Shown in pieces: positions 22,015 to 33,396 of a DNA stretch of 64,000 bases. The position numbers and the translations under genes are program-made. The DNA is from Trichostrongylus colubriformis (Eukaryota; Nematoda; Chromadorea; Rhabditida; Trichostrongylidae), in the NCBI GenBank assembly GCA_963978905.1, contig OZ022257.1:33679685-33743684 (forward strand). The letters are read 5' to 3'. The first letter of the stretch is position 1, and each line of letters opens with the position of its first letter. The notes beneath the pieces were generated by a model, which saw nothing but the letters and a program-made list of their open reading frames with translations, searched no databases and had not been told where the DNA came from.

Positions 22015-23135
22015 CGTTTCTTACTAGGGAAGGTATTTTCTTCCCATGGAACTTTGAAATGAGGCCCAGGGGGATCGATAGAGCTTCGAACGCTGATTAT
22101 AACTGTGAAAACCAAAATTGCTACATGGCATTCTGAAGCGAGTTACGAGGGGTCAAAGTTTGCCTGTGACTCGCCTGTGACATCTCATTGGCGAGGCAGT
22201 GCGCCATAAGCACGGTTAGCGGTGAGCAAGCAACGGCCGCCGTGGCCAGTGGTAGTGATGCGGATCGGTGAAGGGAAGGCTGTGGGTTTGCTACCCGCCG
22301 GTGCGGCTTTTTTTGTATTTCGTGTTTCATTGTCACTAAGCGCTTTTCTTTCACTTCTAAACGTTTCCTTGTATGATATTCGCGCGTAGAGGGACGAATT
22401 ACCCCTCTGTGCAAATTTCCAGCCGGATCCAGTTTTTGGCCCAACTTCGGAAAATTAGGGGTGGCCAGGGGTTAAGTAGGAGTTTTTTGAATTTCCTTCC
22501 ACAAAAAATCCTGCAAGCTGAACAAGTTAACCTAAACATACCTATCACACTTGCCCATCACACTTAAACGCACGTAATAAGCGCCAAATAAGAGCATTTG
22601 CTGGGTAAGTGTCAACGCCTTCTCCTTTGTTAAATGGGTTGCCGCCAGCCGATAGCTCACCAATTTTTCCGAGATTTGGTCTAATTCTCGAATTGGCTGA
22701 AAACTTGTCCCATAGGGTAATTTGATCCCCTGAACACGAAAATCACACTGGTTTTGCGTGAAAACGTATGGCTCGCGCGCTATGGGCTCCCAAACATACC
22801 ATGGAATGGTATTACTCTTTTTTTCAGAAAAACCTTCATAACTTCATTCAGGTAATTGTTTGACAGATTCTGAATACAGATTTGAGATCAGCATTCGAAA
22901 GCGCGTACAGTAGTATGTATCTCATTGCAAGTGGCCATTTCGACAAACCGTCTGATGGCAAAGTGCCTCGCCAATGAGGTGTCACAGTCAAACTTTTGCC
23001 CTTCGTAACTCGCTTCAGAATGCCATTCAGCAATTTTGGTTTTCGCAGTTATAATCAGCGTTCGAAGCTCTATCGATCCCTCCGGGTCTCATTTCAAAGT
23101 TCTATGGGAAGTAAAATACCTTCCCTAGTTAGAGT
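22015..23135. repeat. Element with about 190-bp inverted terminal arms, copy 1
   Basis: The left arm (22015-22210; GATCGATAGAGCTTCGAACG, then ATGGCATTCTGAAGCGAGTT) and right arm (about 22950-23135) are inverted copies. Between them lies an A-box-like GCCGTGGCCAGTGG block (about 22240), also present in the element at 28385-29225. No transposase seen; a large MITE or composite SINE/MITE. Confidence 0.7.
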
Positions 23136-23656
23136 TGTTTTGCATTATTCCGAAAGCATCTACTTGTGTTCCATCGATACCTCCATGTTCAATGAGGCTC
23201 TTTTAACAGTTCCAACATATTCATTTATCTCCTGTACACGACTGGTGGATAAAATCACTGACGATCAACGCGATCTTGTTCCCCATCCGTGATCGTCGAC
23301 CGCCATTGTTTCACTTAACAGATTCCCATTTCGGACCAGGGATTTCGTGCGATGGTCTCTTTTTCACGAACATTACCAACGATAATTTAAGCCCCACTGG
23401 AATTGATTACACCTCCATGATTCATCTCGTTACCTATGCGTTAGCAGACGGCGATTATAGTGAGCAAGCGTGTACTGCTGACTCAGACCACGAAAACAGC
23501 CTGCGCACTATGAATTCCACCGTCATCGCATAATATTTCATACTATACTACCTATAGATTATGCCGATACTGGCCAATCGGCTGAAGACATTATACGTGT
23601 GAGTGCTGATAAGCTACGGTAGATACACCATTCAGAAGCTGTGTTAGGGCGAAAGG
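23136..23656. other. Gene-free spacer
   Basis: Short frames only (for example 23276-23533), unsupported. Confidence 0.35.
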
Positions 23657-23730
23657 GGTCTCGGTAGTGTAATGGATTAGCACATATCCCCGGAAAGGAT
23701 GAAGTGCGGGTTCGAGTCCCGTCCGACACC
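23657..23730 (+). tRNA. tRNA-like unit (anticodon position GGA), repeat-borne
   Basis: Same 74-nt fold as at 16347, with A box TAGTGTAATGG, loop CCGGAAA and B box GGTTCGAGTCC. One acceptor pair is broken (C opposite C). The flank GAAGCTTTTGCCCATAACTC is shared with the 26.3-kb copy and, inverted, with 16.3 kb. Confidence 0.5.
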
Positions 23731-24369
23731 GAAGCTTTTGCCCATAACTCAGCATCCTTGTAGTAACTTTTCTCGGGCTACGGCGATAATCAGCAGTTAT
23801 CAAAAATCAAAAACTACCGATAGAATTGTATCGCTTCTCTGTTAGTTTTCCACGTCGTTCAAACTGAGAGTTCCCATCCCTGTGTCCAACTTTTTACATC
23901 TTCATACTTACACACTTCCTCTTTTTCACACGGGTAAAAGTAAAACACGATGAGTATCTCGATTCGATGGCCATTGCAGGTGTGTGCTGGTGCAATCAGT
24001 CGTCGCCATCTCTCATGCTAACGAACGCTCTTCTTGTCGCTATCACTGTACGTTCCATTCACTTTTCAATTTTATTTTCTGTTGAGGCATCGTGTTTTCG
24101 CCTTCCCATTTAGTCGTCGTCATGCAATAAAAAGCAGCTGGAAACATAATTGACATGCGAATTTATAACTTGATCAACAGTAACGGGTAACTGCATACGA
24201 GTCTTCTAGCATGCTATTTATCAACTACTAGTGAGGTTTTGGGAAGCCTTGTGTTTTGGGGATTAGAAGGTCATATCGCCCATAGAAAAGCCAGACGGTA
24301 GCCATTCTGGATACCAGTCTCGAAGCACCGTATCGCGTGTCATAAACTGTTCAGGAACACCACAAAATA
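23731..24369. other. Spacer
   Basis: The 3' flank of the tRNA-like repeat extends to about 23820 (CAGCAGTTATCAAAAATC). Nothing else recognised. Confidence 0.4.
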
Positions 24370-25631
24370 TTAGGTTGTCGCAAAATTGATTTCGAAAACG
24401 GACCGCATACTTCAAACTACTATAACTCAGCTTAAACACAAGTTTATCAATCGAAGTAAAAATCATCAGAATCTACACATTTTTGCCAACAAACAGGTAA
24501 TAATTTAAAGCTTTCACTATAAAAAATACTGCCACGAGAATCAACGAACTCAAGGTAAATTAGTAAATTGTTTCTGACGCAGATGAGAATTGAGGGCTCG
24601 AAAAAAGTGATTTTCTGTGGGGGAGAGGTCGGGAGAATACGCTGGGTAAGGGAGAAGTTTTACACCCAAGTGGGTCAATGGCGGAGTGATTTGTGAGGTG
24701 TGTGGCCTTGCGTTGTCCTGCAACAGGATCGGCCCTCTTCTATTCACCTCCGCTGGCCACAATCTTTTCAGCTTCCTATACATTTGCTCCTGATCACAAC
24801 AGTGAGACTCTGCTGTGACTGGCTGACCATGTTGCAAGGATTTATAATGGATTACACCTTTACAACACCACCACACAGTTATCATAACCTTTTTAGGGTG
24901 AAGGCCGGGTTTAGGAAAAGTTTTTTGATTAGCATCCTTATCTATTCAGACTAATCCCCGCTTTCTGTTATCATAAAGAACCCATTTTTCATCTACAATT
25001 ATAATACGGTTTACAAATGGCTCATTTTTATGGCGAACTAGGAGATTAGAGCAGGTGTCGAAACGTGCCAGACGCTGCTCATCGGTGAGGTCATGAGGCA
25101 CCCACTTCGACATCTTCTTCACCTTGCCGATTGTCAGCAAATGTCTGGCCACTGTAGAGTAATGTACGCCTAGGTCTTCTGCTAACGTACGAGTATTCGT
25201 CTCCGGATTTGCTTCGACGGCTCTCCTTAAATCCTGATCATTAAGCGATGACCTTCGGCCACAACCCGACTTCTCTTCAAAATCAAAATCGCCAGAAGCA
25301 ATTTTTTTGAACCAGAGCTCCACTGTACGTTCTCAAAGACAATTCTTCTCAAAAACACTGCTGAGATTACGGGCTGCCTCCGCTGCGGAGTGTCCCAATT
25401 TAAATTCGTAAAGCATGATGACTCGATAGTCGCGTCGGTTCATGATTATACGCAGCCCTGTAAAAGACCGGCTGGGAAAATTATAGCGAAATTCATAGGA
25501 GTTCTTGAAAGAGCAGAAAAAAACCTACCAGATGGTATGTCTGTCATCTCTCGAGATGGAATAGTTCACGGTAAAAAAATGTAGTTATTTATACATGTCT
25601 TGGAATCGAAATTAATTTTGCGACAACCTTA
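24370..25631 (-). mobile_element. Near-full-length mariner element
   Basis: Inverted ends TTAGGTTGTCGCAAAATTGA (24370) and AATTTTGCGACAACCTTA (to 25631), flanked by TA. The length of 1,262 bp is normal for mariner. One transposase lies between, on the minus strand. Confidence 0.9.
24447..25443 (-). pseudogene. Mariner transposase, disabled
   Basis: The ATG is at 25443 (MNRRDYRVIML). A helix-turn-helix pair follows, then the RTLAEDLGVHYSTV second HTH, the VDEKWVLYDN box (first Asp), LLQDNARPH (second Asp) and SPDLSPTENHFF, where the third catalytic position is Glu. The frame has two in-frame TGA codons (before ERTVELWF; and at the RKRGLV junction, where Trp is usual) and one frameshift near 24550, then resumes to CVDSDDFYFD and a stop at 24447. 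A few point lesions only, so inactivation is recent. Confidence 0.9.
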
Positions 25632-26129
25632 TATCATGACATCGCTCAAACGGGAGTTGTTCCTGGTTATGGCAAAAAGTGTGATAACTAGTCCACTATT
25701 AGATGAGTGCGGTAATCGATTGAAGTGGAACCTGAATGTTCTTGGCTGTCTGATTACCTCTTCATACATTTTGATTTTTGAGCGAAGATAGAAAATGAAA
25801 ATCGCTTTGCAAAAAAATCAGATCATTTTTAGAAGGTCGTACTTCGTAATCCCTGACAGCAATCTCAAACTTGATCTGAAACTCACGCGCCGTTTGCGCG
25901 TGTCTTTCTGCGTTCGTTCGCAAATAAAGACATTTTCTTTAATTATAACTATTGTTTGAAGGACGCCACCTGCTTCAGTTCAGACAATATTGCAGCAGCC
26001 TTGTAAGGGTTCAAACGCTATTCAGTGAATGGTATATTTACCACAGCTTATCAGCACTCACACGTATAACGTGTTGAGCCGGTTGGCCAATATCAGCATC
26101 GAACAGTGAAGCTGAAAGCTTTAGTAATG
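25632..26129. other. Spacer
   Basis: No feature recognised. Confidence 0.4.
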
Positions 26130-26460
26130 ATTTTTGATATTTTTAATTTTTGATAACTGCTGTTTTATCGCCGCAGCTCGCGATACGAAAGTTACTACAA
26201 GGATGCTGAGTTATGGGCAAAAGCTTCGGTGCCGGACGGGACTCGAACTGAGTTAAGGTTAAATCTGAGTTAAGGTGAAGGTGGTGTCGGTAGTGTAATG
26301 GATTAGCACATATCCCCGAAAAGGATGAAGTGCGGGTTCGAGTCCCGTCCGGCACCGAAGCTTTTGCCCATAACTCAGCAACCTTGTAGTAACTTTCGCA
26401 TCGCGAGCTGCGGCGATAAAACAGCAGTTATCAAAAATTAAAAATATCAAAAATCATTGC
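26130..26460. repeat. Palindromic tRNA-bearing repeat
   Basis: The left arm (26130-26250, TTGATAACTGCTGTTTTATCG ... GGGCAAAAGCTTCGGTGCC) is the inverse of the right arm (26350-26460). The left arm holds only the last part of the tRNA-like unit, the right arm a full one. Confidence 0.8.
26283..26356 (+). tRNA. tRNA-like unit (anticodon position GAA), repeat-borne
   Basis: Acceptor GGTGTCG/CGGCACC pairs fully (one G-U), A box TAGTGTAATGG, B box GGTTCGAGTCC, variable loop of 5. The loop reads CCGAAAA, so the anticodon position is GAA rather than the GGA of the two sister units. Pol III promoter elements are intact; a role in translation is doubtful. Confidence 0.5.
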
Positions 26461-26499
26461 TATTCAGTGAGTTTCACGGGATTATGAATTAGTTTTGGG

Positions 26500-26757
26500 T
26501 AGAGGTGGTGTAGTGACAGGTGGCGCACACCCCACTCTGGTGTCGGGATCAAATCCCGCACCAACGTCCGCCAAGGTCAACCAAGCCTTCCGTCCCTCCG
26601 GCGTCGGCAAATTGGTACCAGACTCGTCTGGTAGGCTAAAAGCATCGACTTGTACAATGGCTGGCTACCGTAATTGTATAGGTCATATCACATTCACCAG
26701 CCACCACGATTGCCATGGAACCAAAATGTGCGGCGCATCCCAGGAAGGGATTGATTA
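26500..26757 (+). repeat. tRNA-derived SINE, family 2, copy 1
   Basis: A-box-like GGTGTAGTGACAGGTGGCGC, B-box-like GGGATCAAATCCC (26547-26559), then a body with TTGGTACCAGACTCGTCTGG and TTGTATAGGTCATATCAC. The same architecture occurs at 42055-42296. Confidence 0.7.
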
Positions 26758-28384
26758 AGAACTTTATCCTTTGAAATTTTTTATGAAGTGGTTTTGAATG
26801 TACTCTGAAAAAAAACTGAAATTTGAGAGCGAACTTTCCTCACTTCATTTTGATTGTTTCTAAGCAGCACACTTTCTTTCTCAGCTCTAAGCTTTTGTTG
26901 ATACGGAGGTTTGAATACTTAGTATGGTTCTGATAGATAGTATCACTCTGATAGGAAACTGTAGCTGTCAACACACCTGATGTTTCTACATATTTCATAA
27001 TCGATGCTGAAAAATAATCTTTGTAATAAGAAAGTAGAATACGTTGCTGTCTTGCGACTTCCTTATTCATACAGAATAATCTTGATTCAAAACGGCGAAC
27101 AGAGAAAACACAGAGGTTAGGACTACCACTTTTTTGATCAGGGCCGAATTATGCGACGTTGAGAGTCGCGTAGAAGCATCGTAAGTGTATGGACTTGTCA
27201 ATCATTTGGAAATAACGGAAACCGTCCAAACCCATTTTTGTTGATACTCCATGTCATATTGAAGGATCTGGAGCAGGTTCTGAACAGAATGATAACTACC
27301 ATTATTCGCTTAATGCATGATTACAGCCGCTTCTTTGTCGCATTTCTCCAAAGACAAGTGGCGTTTCTTGAACTCCTTTCTAAAGATATGGAATACAAAA
27401 GTTATGGCAATGAGCACTTCCACTTTGGGATAGCGCACGTGTAGTACTTCAATTCAGAATGGCGGTGATATTCGAAGGCGATTTGGCTAATACAAATTGT
27501 TGCTGGGGTAGTCTATAGTCCAAATAGTTACGAGCCCAATACACTATTCAGAAGAAGGTAGCCACCGTTGCATTGAAGGAAATTGATCCAGGAGTTGATC
27601 CATGGAAGATGGTAATGAGAGCGAGCTATCATACCACCTCCGCCACTACTAACTGATCTTCTTCGTTTATTCAATGGAAACTGAGCCGAAGATCATATCT
27701 GTGTTTCTCATATTAGGCCGTGCCATCCCCATAGAGGCTACTTTGCACGATCTCAATAAAAGTATTGGCGAAGGAGCACTGAGCAGAGGCCGGCAGACCG
27801 TTCTTCGGATACTGCGGACGGAGCAAACCGTGCAGAATCGTAAGAAAATGGATAGGAAAAGTATTTTCAATAAATATGAGAACGCAGTGACTTCCATCCA
27901 ACTTTTGCGTAGGCTATGAAAAGCAGCATGAATTCAACTCAAGCATGATCAACTTTTGCGTAGGCTATGAAAAGCAGCATGAATTTCACGATGAATACGC
28001 CCCACAGTCTTCGTTCTAGGACATACTCTTTGAGCATTTTCAGCTCATAGAGTTCTTTCTGCAAAGAAGCTCATTAATTATGCACCATTTGATACTTCTG
28101 ATTGTACTCTGAAAACATGGGAAATGAAAATAACCCGCGCTCCATTCAGAGCAAAGTACATATGCGCACCATGGAGTTTTATTTGTGCGTGTTCTCCCAG
28201 GAATGCACTAAATTTATTGAAACATCGATGGTTACTTATAGAACTTGTTTTCCGATGATAATTCTTCACCGCCACGTTTCCACTTTTTCACATGTGTTCA
28301 GCAAATGAATGGAGAATGATAAATTCCCGCAGACAATGCAACGCTTTTCGGTTTTTTATCATTGGCCACTGAGTTTCATTTTCT
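26758..28384. other. Gene-free stretch with a short direct repeat
   Basis: The block AACTTTTGCGTAGGCTATGA... (about 35 bp) occurs at 27900 and 27951 (period 51). No exon series recognised. Confidence 0.5.
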
Positions 28385-29225
28385 TTCACGCGTTCCTTAG
28401 CTACACTAACCACGGAAGGGTGTTGACTTTCCCGCGGAACCTTGAAATGAGACTGAGACGTTGGTGGATCGTAAGGTTCTCGAGCTGATTGCAATAATGA
28501 AAACCAAGACCGCAAAATGCCGCTTTGGAGGAAGTTAGGAAGAGTAACACTTTGCTTGCGAGAACTCACGGCAGCGTCTTGCTTATAGAGACGCATTAAA
28601 GACAGTGATAGGGGTAGTGCGGGTAATGAGAGCAGCTAAGTTGAGTGACGCAAATTAAAGCTAGGGGTCTAAGAAGACAATATGCAAGGAAATTTCCTAT
28701 GGGAAAGAGTGCTCCGGGCTTCGTAAGAGCCGTCTCCTTCAATAGCTGCCACTTACATATTTCACCTCCGCCCGCCGCTTTTTTCCTCCCGACCCTCCTC
28801 TTCTGAAAATCGATGACGGGAAGAGGGGTTTCTAACCTTTTCATTCCATTTTTCTCCACTTTCGTACTATTGAGCACGTCGACCTTCATTCGGTGATTTT
28901 TTCTATTCTGCATGAACTACCCTTATCACTGCTTTTAAAAGGATTTACCGTGTATGCAGCAACGGTCGCCGTGGCTCAGTGGTTGTTCTAGAGGCGGTGA
29001 GGGTGGGTTAGCCCCTTTGTTAGAGCTCCTAATGAATCATGTAAAGCAAAGTAACTGGTCAAGGAGTCAAACCGCAAGTTTTGCCCCCTTCTGATTTAAT
29101 TCTGAACGGCATTTTGCAATTTTGGTTCCTATATTTGTAATCAGTATTCGAGACCCTATTGATGCACCTGGATCTCAATCCAAAGTTCTATGGAAAGTTG
29201 AAGCTCTTTCCTTTTGAGCATCATC
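28385..29225. repeat. Element with long inverted arms, copy 2
   Basis: The left arm (about 28430-28560, CCTTGAAATGAGACTGAGAC ... CAAAATGCCGC) and right arm (about 29090-29225, CGGCATTTTGCAATTTTGG) are inverted and match the family at 22015-23135. The GTCGCCGTGGCTCAGTGG A-box-like motif is at 28968. A MITE (28595-28938) has inserted inside. Confidence 0.65.
28595..28938. mobile_element. MITE with TTAAAGACAGTGATAGGGG ends
   Basis: Left TTAAAGACAGTGATAGGGGT, right CCCTTATCACTGCTTTTAA. The interior CCTCCTCTT and GAGCACGTCGACC-type blocks are related (inverted) to the 9.3- and 17.2-kb MITEs. Confidence 0.7.
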
Positions 29226-29549
29226 AGAGCTCTAAAATGTCAACTCCTGGCTCACCTTGAAGTAACCTATGTCATTAGACGCAACGGGTCGATGAATTGG
29301 GTTTTGAGGATGAAAAGCAAGTTTTTGAATTTTTGTTGAGGTTTTGACTATGTAGTCATTCCCCTTTAGTATGCGCCTGCATTCTACATAGCTCGTATTC
29401 AAAATCGCACTGGGACGAAAATGCGATTCGTCCTATATAATGACCTTTGGTGGCCAGTCCATGTAGAACTCTCTGCTCCTATCCTTGCACGCGGGTACCA
29501 AAACATCTACATATGAGCGATGGATGGCTTGGCGAGTACTATTAAAACA

Positions 29550-29742
29550 GAAAAATCGCTTTGCGGCGTTTGGTATTCGACGCGATGGTGACAGTTATGC
29601 GCGCTGTATTGTTCGGGTCCTGAAGCGACGACGCCGCTGTACGTCTTATTCTGGGCATGGCCGTTTCAGAACTCTACTAACTCTCTCGGCGCGCATAGCT
29701 CGCACCATCGCGTCGCGCGCCAAAACGGCCACTCGATTTTTT
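29550..29742. mobile_element. Short MITE with about 55-bp inverted ends
   Basis: AAAAATCGCTTTGCGGCGTT and GACGCGATGGTG on the left are mirrored by CACCATCGCGTCG and CGATTTTT on the right. Confidence 0.65.
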
Positions 29743-30756
29743 TTCCATCGTAATTTGGTGTCACCTGCTCTGAGGTATGGTCCCAATCGAAAGCGCCACC
29801 CGCCACCACACCACCTCGGTCCTTAGAAAGGAAAAATTGTTTATTATCAATGAACATGGTGATGTCAGGGGAAGGGTGTAACGCCGTGCATGGTGAAAGG
29901 TGCCCTCTGAGCACTTAGCAATGTGTTACTGCGCTACAGACTGTCCTTGTGCGAGCTAAGCTCGAAAACACGCGCTTCATTACCTACGTGCTACATCCGC
30001 AGATCACTGATCCGCATGGCTTCGATTGATATTCAGCTATGCGTACAGAGGATGTCTGCCATAGGTCCCAACGGAAAGGGCGGGGCTCGCGCATCTCGGG
30101 TTCCATTCTGAGTCAATTCGCAGCATCAACGAGCTATCGCTGCTTGTTACAGCGAGGCTTCCTCCATAATATGCAGGAATCCCAAATTCTGTTTTGTGCG
30201 TGCGTATTTTACTCGGAAAGGAGAAAGGCTTCCACACGCCTTCTTGCTGTTATGATGGCCGACTTCTATTGCTTTCAATATGAGAGCAGCGCTCACAAGC
30301 CCAGCGATTCTTCTTGCAATCGTTTTACGTGATAACTTAGTTCGGCTTCCAACAAATGAAAGCATAGGTGTGCTCGTCCGCTCGTACACTAAAGTAGGGG
30401 CGATTTTCATCACAGTGCGATCGCCTTAACGAAATTTCGCACTGGTTCACGTCCGATTTTTCGCTGCCGGATGATAAAGCACGCGATGATACCATTGCAG
30501 AACGGCGCGTCACAATCGGACAGAGGCGAAAGCAATAGTACAAAATTAAGTGTTCACCCAGAAGTTTTGCATTTCATCTGAAACGAAATTTCATCTCGAC
30601 TGTTTTACTATGCCCTGTCTTCCTGAAAAGTTCACCCTTCGATTAGTTAATGAGCGGCTCATCGAACACTCCTACTAGAGTGGAGAGTCCTTTGCTCTAA
30701 TGAACCTATACAAAGCAACAAGTACCGCTCAGAAAAGGCATTCAATTGCTCTCTCA
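29743..30756. other. Gene-free stretch
   Basis: No feature recognised. The missing first exon(s) of the DOMON-b561 gene could lie here or further left. Confidence 0.4.
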
Positions 30757-31004
30757 GGGTGTGTACCTTCATGTCAGGATGGTCGCACGGCAACAAGTGG
30801 CGTGCGACGCAGTGTGTGCGAGCTATGCGCGTCGCGGTTGTTGGGTCTTATTGTTAGAACGATTACACGCTAGTGCTAGGGGCGCGATACGCAGTCGACT
30901 TGTAATCGCTCCGGGACCCAACAACATGACGCCTCTAGCTTGTCCGCCTTGTTTCGCTTGCGACATGCCGCGGTGTGACAATCCTGACATAAGGGTACAC
31001 ACCC
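30757..31004. mobile_element. MITE with GGGTGTGTACCTTCATGTCA ends, copy 1
   Basis: Right end TGACATAAGGGTACACACCC. The internal motif GCGACATGCCGCGGTG is shared, inverted, with the copy at 37166-37354. Confidence 0.8.
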
Positions 31005-31362
31005 GCTCTCTCACGTTCTAGTCTCCACCTCTTACGAACATAGTGCAGGTCGGAAATCTCAGCAATTTCTTCTCCCAGACATTTGCCAAGATCGAAGGCA
31101 AACTCTTCGAGTACCATTCTCAATCAGCTTTTTCTACTCAACCGTATCATTGAGGTTCAACACTTGTGGGTCGACGTGGAAACTAAACCTCATGAAATGA
31201 GAAAGATTGGAAATAGCACCAAACACAGTGCACTAGTTCGTCGAAGAAGACAGTGGAGACATTAATCGGTGAAAAAATGAAAAAAAGTGTGAAAATACAT
31301 GAAAAGTATGGGGATAGACGTTTTAACCTGTATCTCGGCATGCATTACAATTTCTATTTCAG

Positions 31363-33396
31363 TTTTCGTACTCGCTAGCGTTTTCCTTCGAGGGATGTAA
31401 CGTGACGCAATCATGCTGGTTTCATCCACCAAACTGTAACGAGAATGAACGAGGGAAGTGCATTTCTGGCGTGCGGTGGAGCACTGAGCCAGACGGACTT
31501 AAAATTCAGGTAAATGAATTAAATGGGACTTTAAACCGTTTTCGGATACTCTTTCGGTAGCAAACCTACCCATAAACTGTATTCATTTACCGCCATTTCA
31601 GTTACAAACACATGTGAACGATCTGGACCCGCATCGGCCGGCTTATGCAGCCCTCGGATTCAGTTATAATCAAAGAATGGCAAGTGCTCGAACGAGGTTC
31701 TGAGTAGAGGATAAATTCATATGTTTTGCAGGATGACGATACAGTCGTGGAGTGTGTTCAACCTCTCCAAGGCCAACCAGGACAGGTTAGGGTCTCGTTC
31801 AATGACGAAACTTTCAACAGTGTACTACCACAGGTACTTTTGAAGTATTATTACTTTTGCTTTTGCTGGCTTTATAATTGTTTACACTTCAAAATCCCAG
31901 GCTTAAACGGCTGAAATCAACGCCTGCCCCTACAAGGAGAGGAGAGATGTAGTTATCTATGAAAAAATTTTGAGAACAGGATGGAAAATCATTACGGCTG
32001 AAATGGCTGCTGTCACCCAGTATCTGCTGCTACATTTTGAGCCACAGCTCCAGTGTATAAGTATGAAAACGACCGTTCCTCACACATGCGTGCGTATGTT
32101 AGAATACAGACTGTGACGGGGTGAGCAACAAGGCTCTCGAAGCGGGTCGCTCCGTCAGAGGAGCCGGGATGCGCTTTTCTTAGCATGCGACTAATTATTA
32201 CACCAGCGAAGCACTTGTCCGATGACACAGCTCGAGTGGCTTGTCGCACACCCACTGTACGGCAATGAATCGACACGGTTGAGCAGAAATACAGTGTCGC
32301 GCGCGGCAAGTAGGAGGCATAGAGTCGCATTAATCCGCATTACTGTGGTAGGTTTTGAATTGTTCAAAGGATTTCCGAAAATTTGTAAATTCTTAAGCCG
32401 TTTTACATTTGTTTTATACTTCATCGGGGTGTGTACACTTATGTCGAGTTTTCGCCTTGTAATGTCGCAAGTCAGCACAGCTTACCGTGATCGGTTGGAA
32501 TTCCGCTCAGGACGCAAGGTACTATGAAAGTCCTTTGAGAAACAGCTGTTCATTTCCTCATTAAACAGAAACAATAATTTTTGTGCCCTAAAAAATAGTG
32601 ACATAAAAAGTAAAAGAAACGGTAGCATCGCATGATAACAACCTTAGACGAGAAATAATCAATTCGGGCCGAACATTCTAGAGGGAGGGCTGCAATGTTA
32701 AATCACACGCGAAGAAATCCGCCGCCCGCTCTCCGCGCGCGCTCCCGCGAAAATTCGACGTAAGTGTACACAAAACCATACATACCACTAATGAAATATG
32801 CGAATGAGCAATGAAGGCTGCCAATGTGTAACACTACAACAAGCTGGCGTCCATGTAGCGCACCCGAAACCATTTGTATATAAGCCGAGTCAAACATGTA
32901 CTCTAAAAAGAATTTAATGCCATATTTACTGAGAACTTCTTACAAGCACATGATCAGTTCCAATGAGCTCTTTGTAATTGAGCTGTCCATGCATATTTTT
33001 TGAAATACTTTTACACGTAAAAAGCACATGTTTATAGGCCTCGTCCGTGCTATTGCAAGGTGGCAGTGTGGTGCTGCAGGACGGTGTACTAACGTGCGAC
33101 ATGAAACTTCTACTCGACAATGTTCCGCTCGTTTCAAATAAAACCAAATTTATGGTAGTCAGATAGCCGGATTCCTGGAATCTTCAGATCTCTTGCAAAT
33201 CCCTCTCTTTCAGATTCACGATCTCGAGGCCCGCCCTTACTACTTATTATTCGCTAGAGGAAATGCCGATCCTTGGAGTGGGTTTGAAGGTTTCTCTCAT
33301 TAAGTAGTCTCCAGAAACGCCTACAATTCAGCTCTCGAGAAGGACATACATTCCGTCAATGACGACCCTCAGTTTCCATGGATGACTCAGGAAATG
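31363..33396 (+). CDS. Exons 1-6 visible: DOMON domain module
   Basis: 31363-31509 (49 codons) follows a textbook acceptor TTTCTATTTCAG and contains five Cys, a Cys-rich DOMON N-terminus. 31602-31679 ends in ATG|GCAAGT, so its intron is GC-AG. 31732-31833 ends VLPQ. 33038-33154 starts after TTTATAG (ASSVLLQ) and includes LTCDMK. 33214-33289 reads YYLLFARGNADPWSG. 33332-33396 reads DIHSVNDDPQFPWMTQEM. The 1.2-kb third intron holds a MITE (32427-32773). The domain is predicted extracellular or lumenal and haem- or sugar-binding by family. Confidence 0.88.

Noticed and set aside
29485..29826. 113-codon Arg-rich plus ORF
   Set aside because: Translation of an inverted-repeat MITE.
31906..32060. 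Open segment reading AEINACPYKERRD as a possible DOMON exon
   Set aside because: An in-frame TAA sits between the acceptor and the segment, and the exon at 33038 joins directly in phase to 31833.
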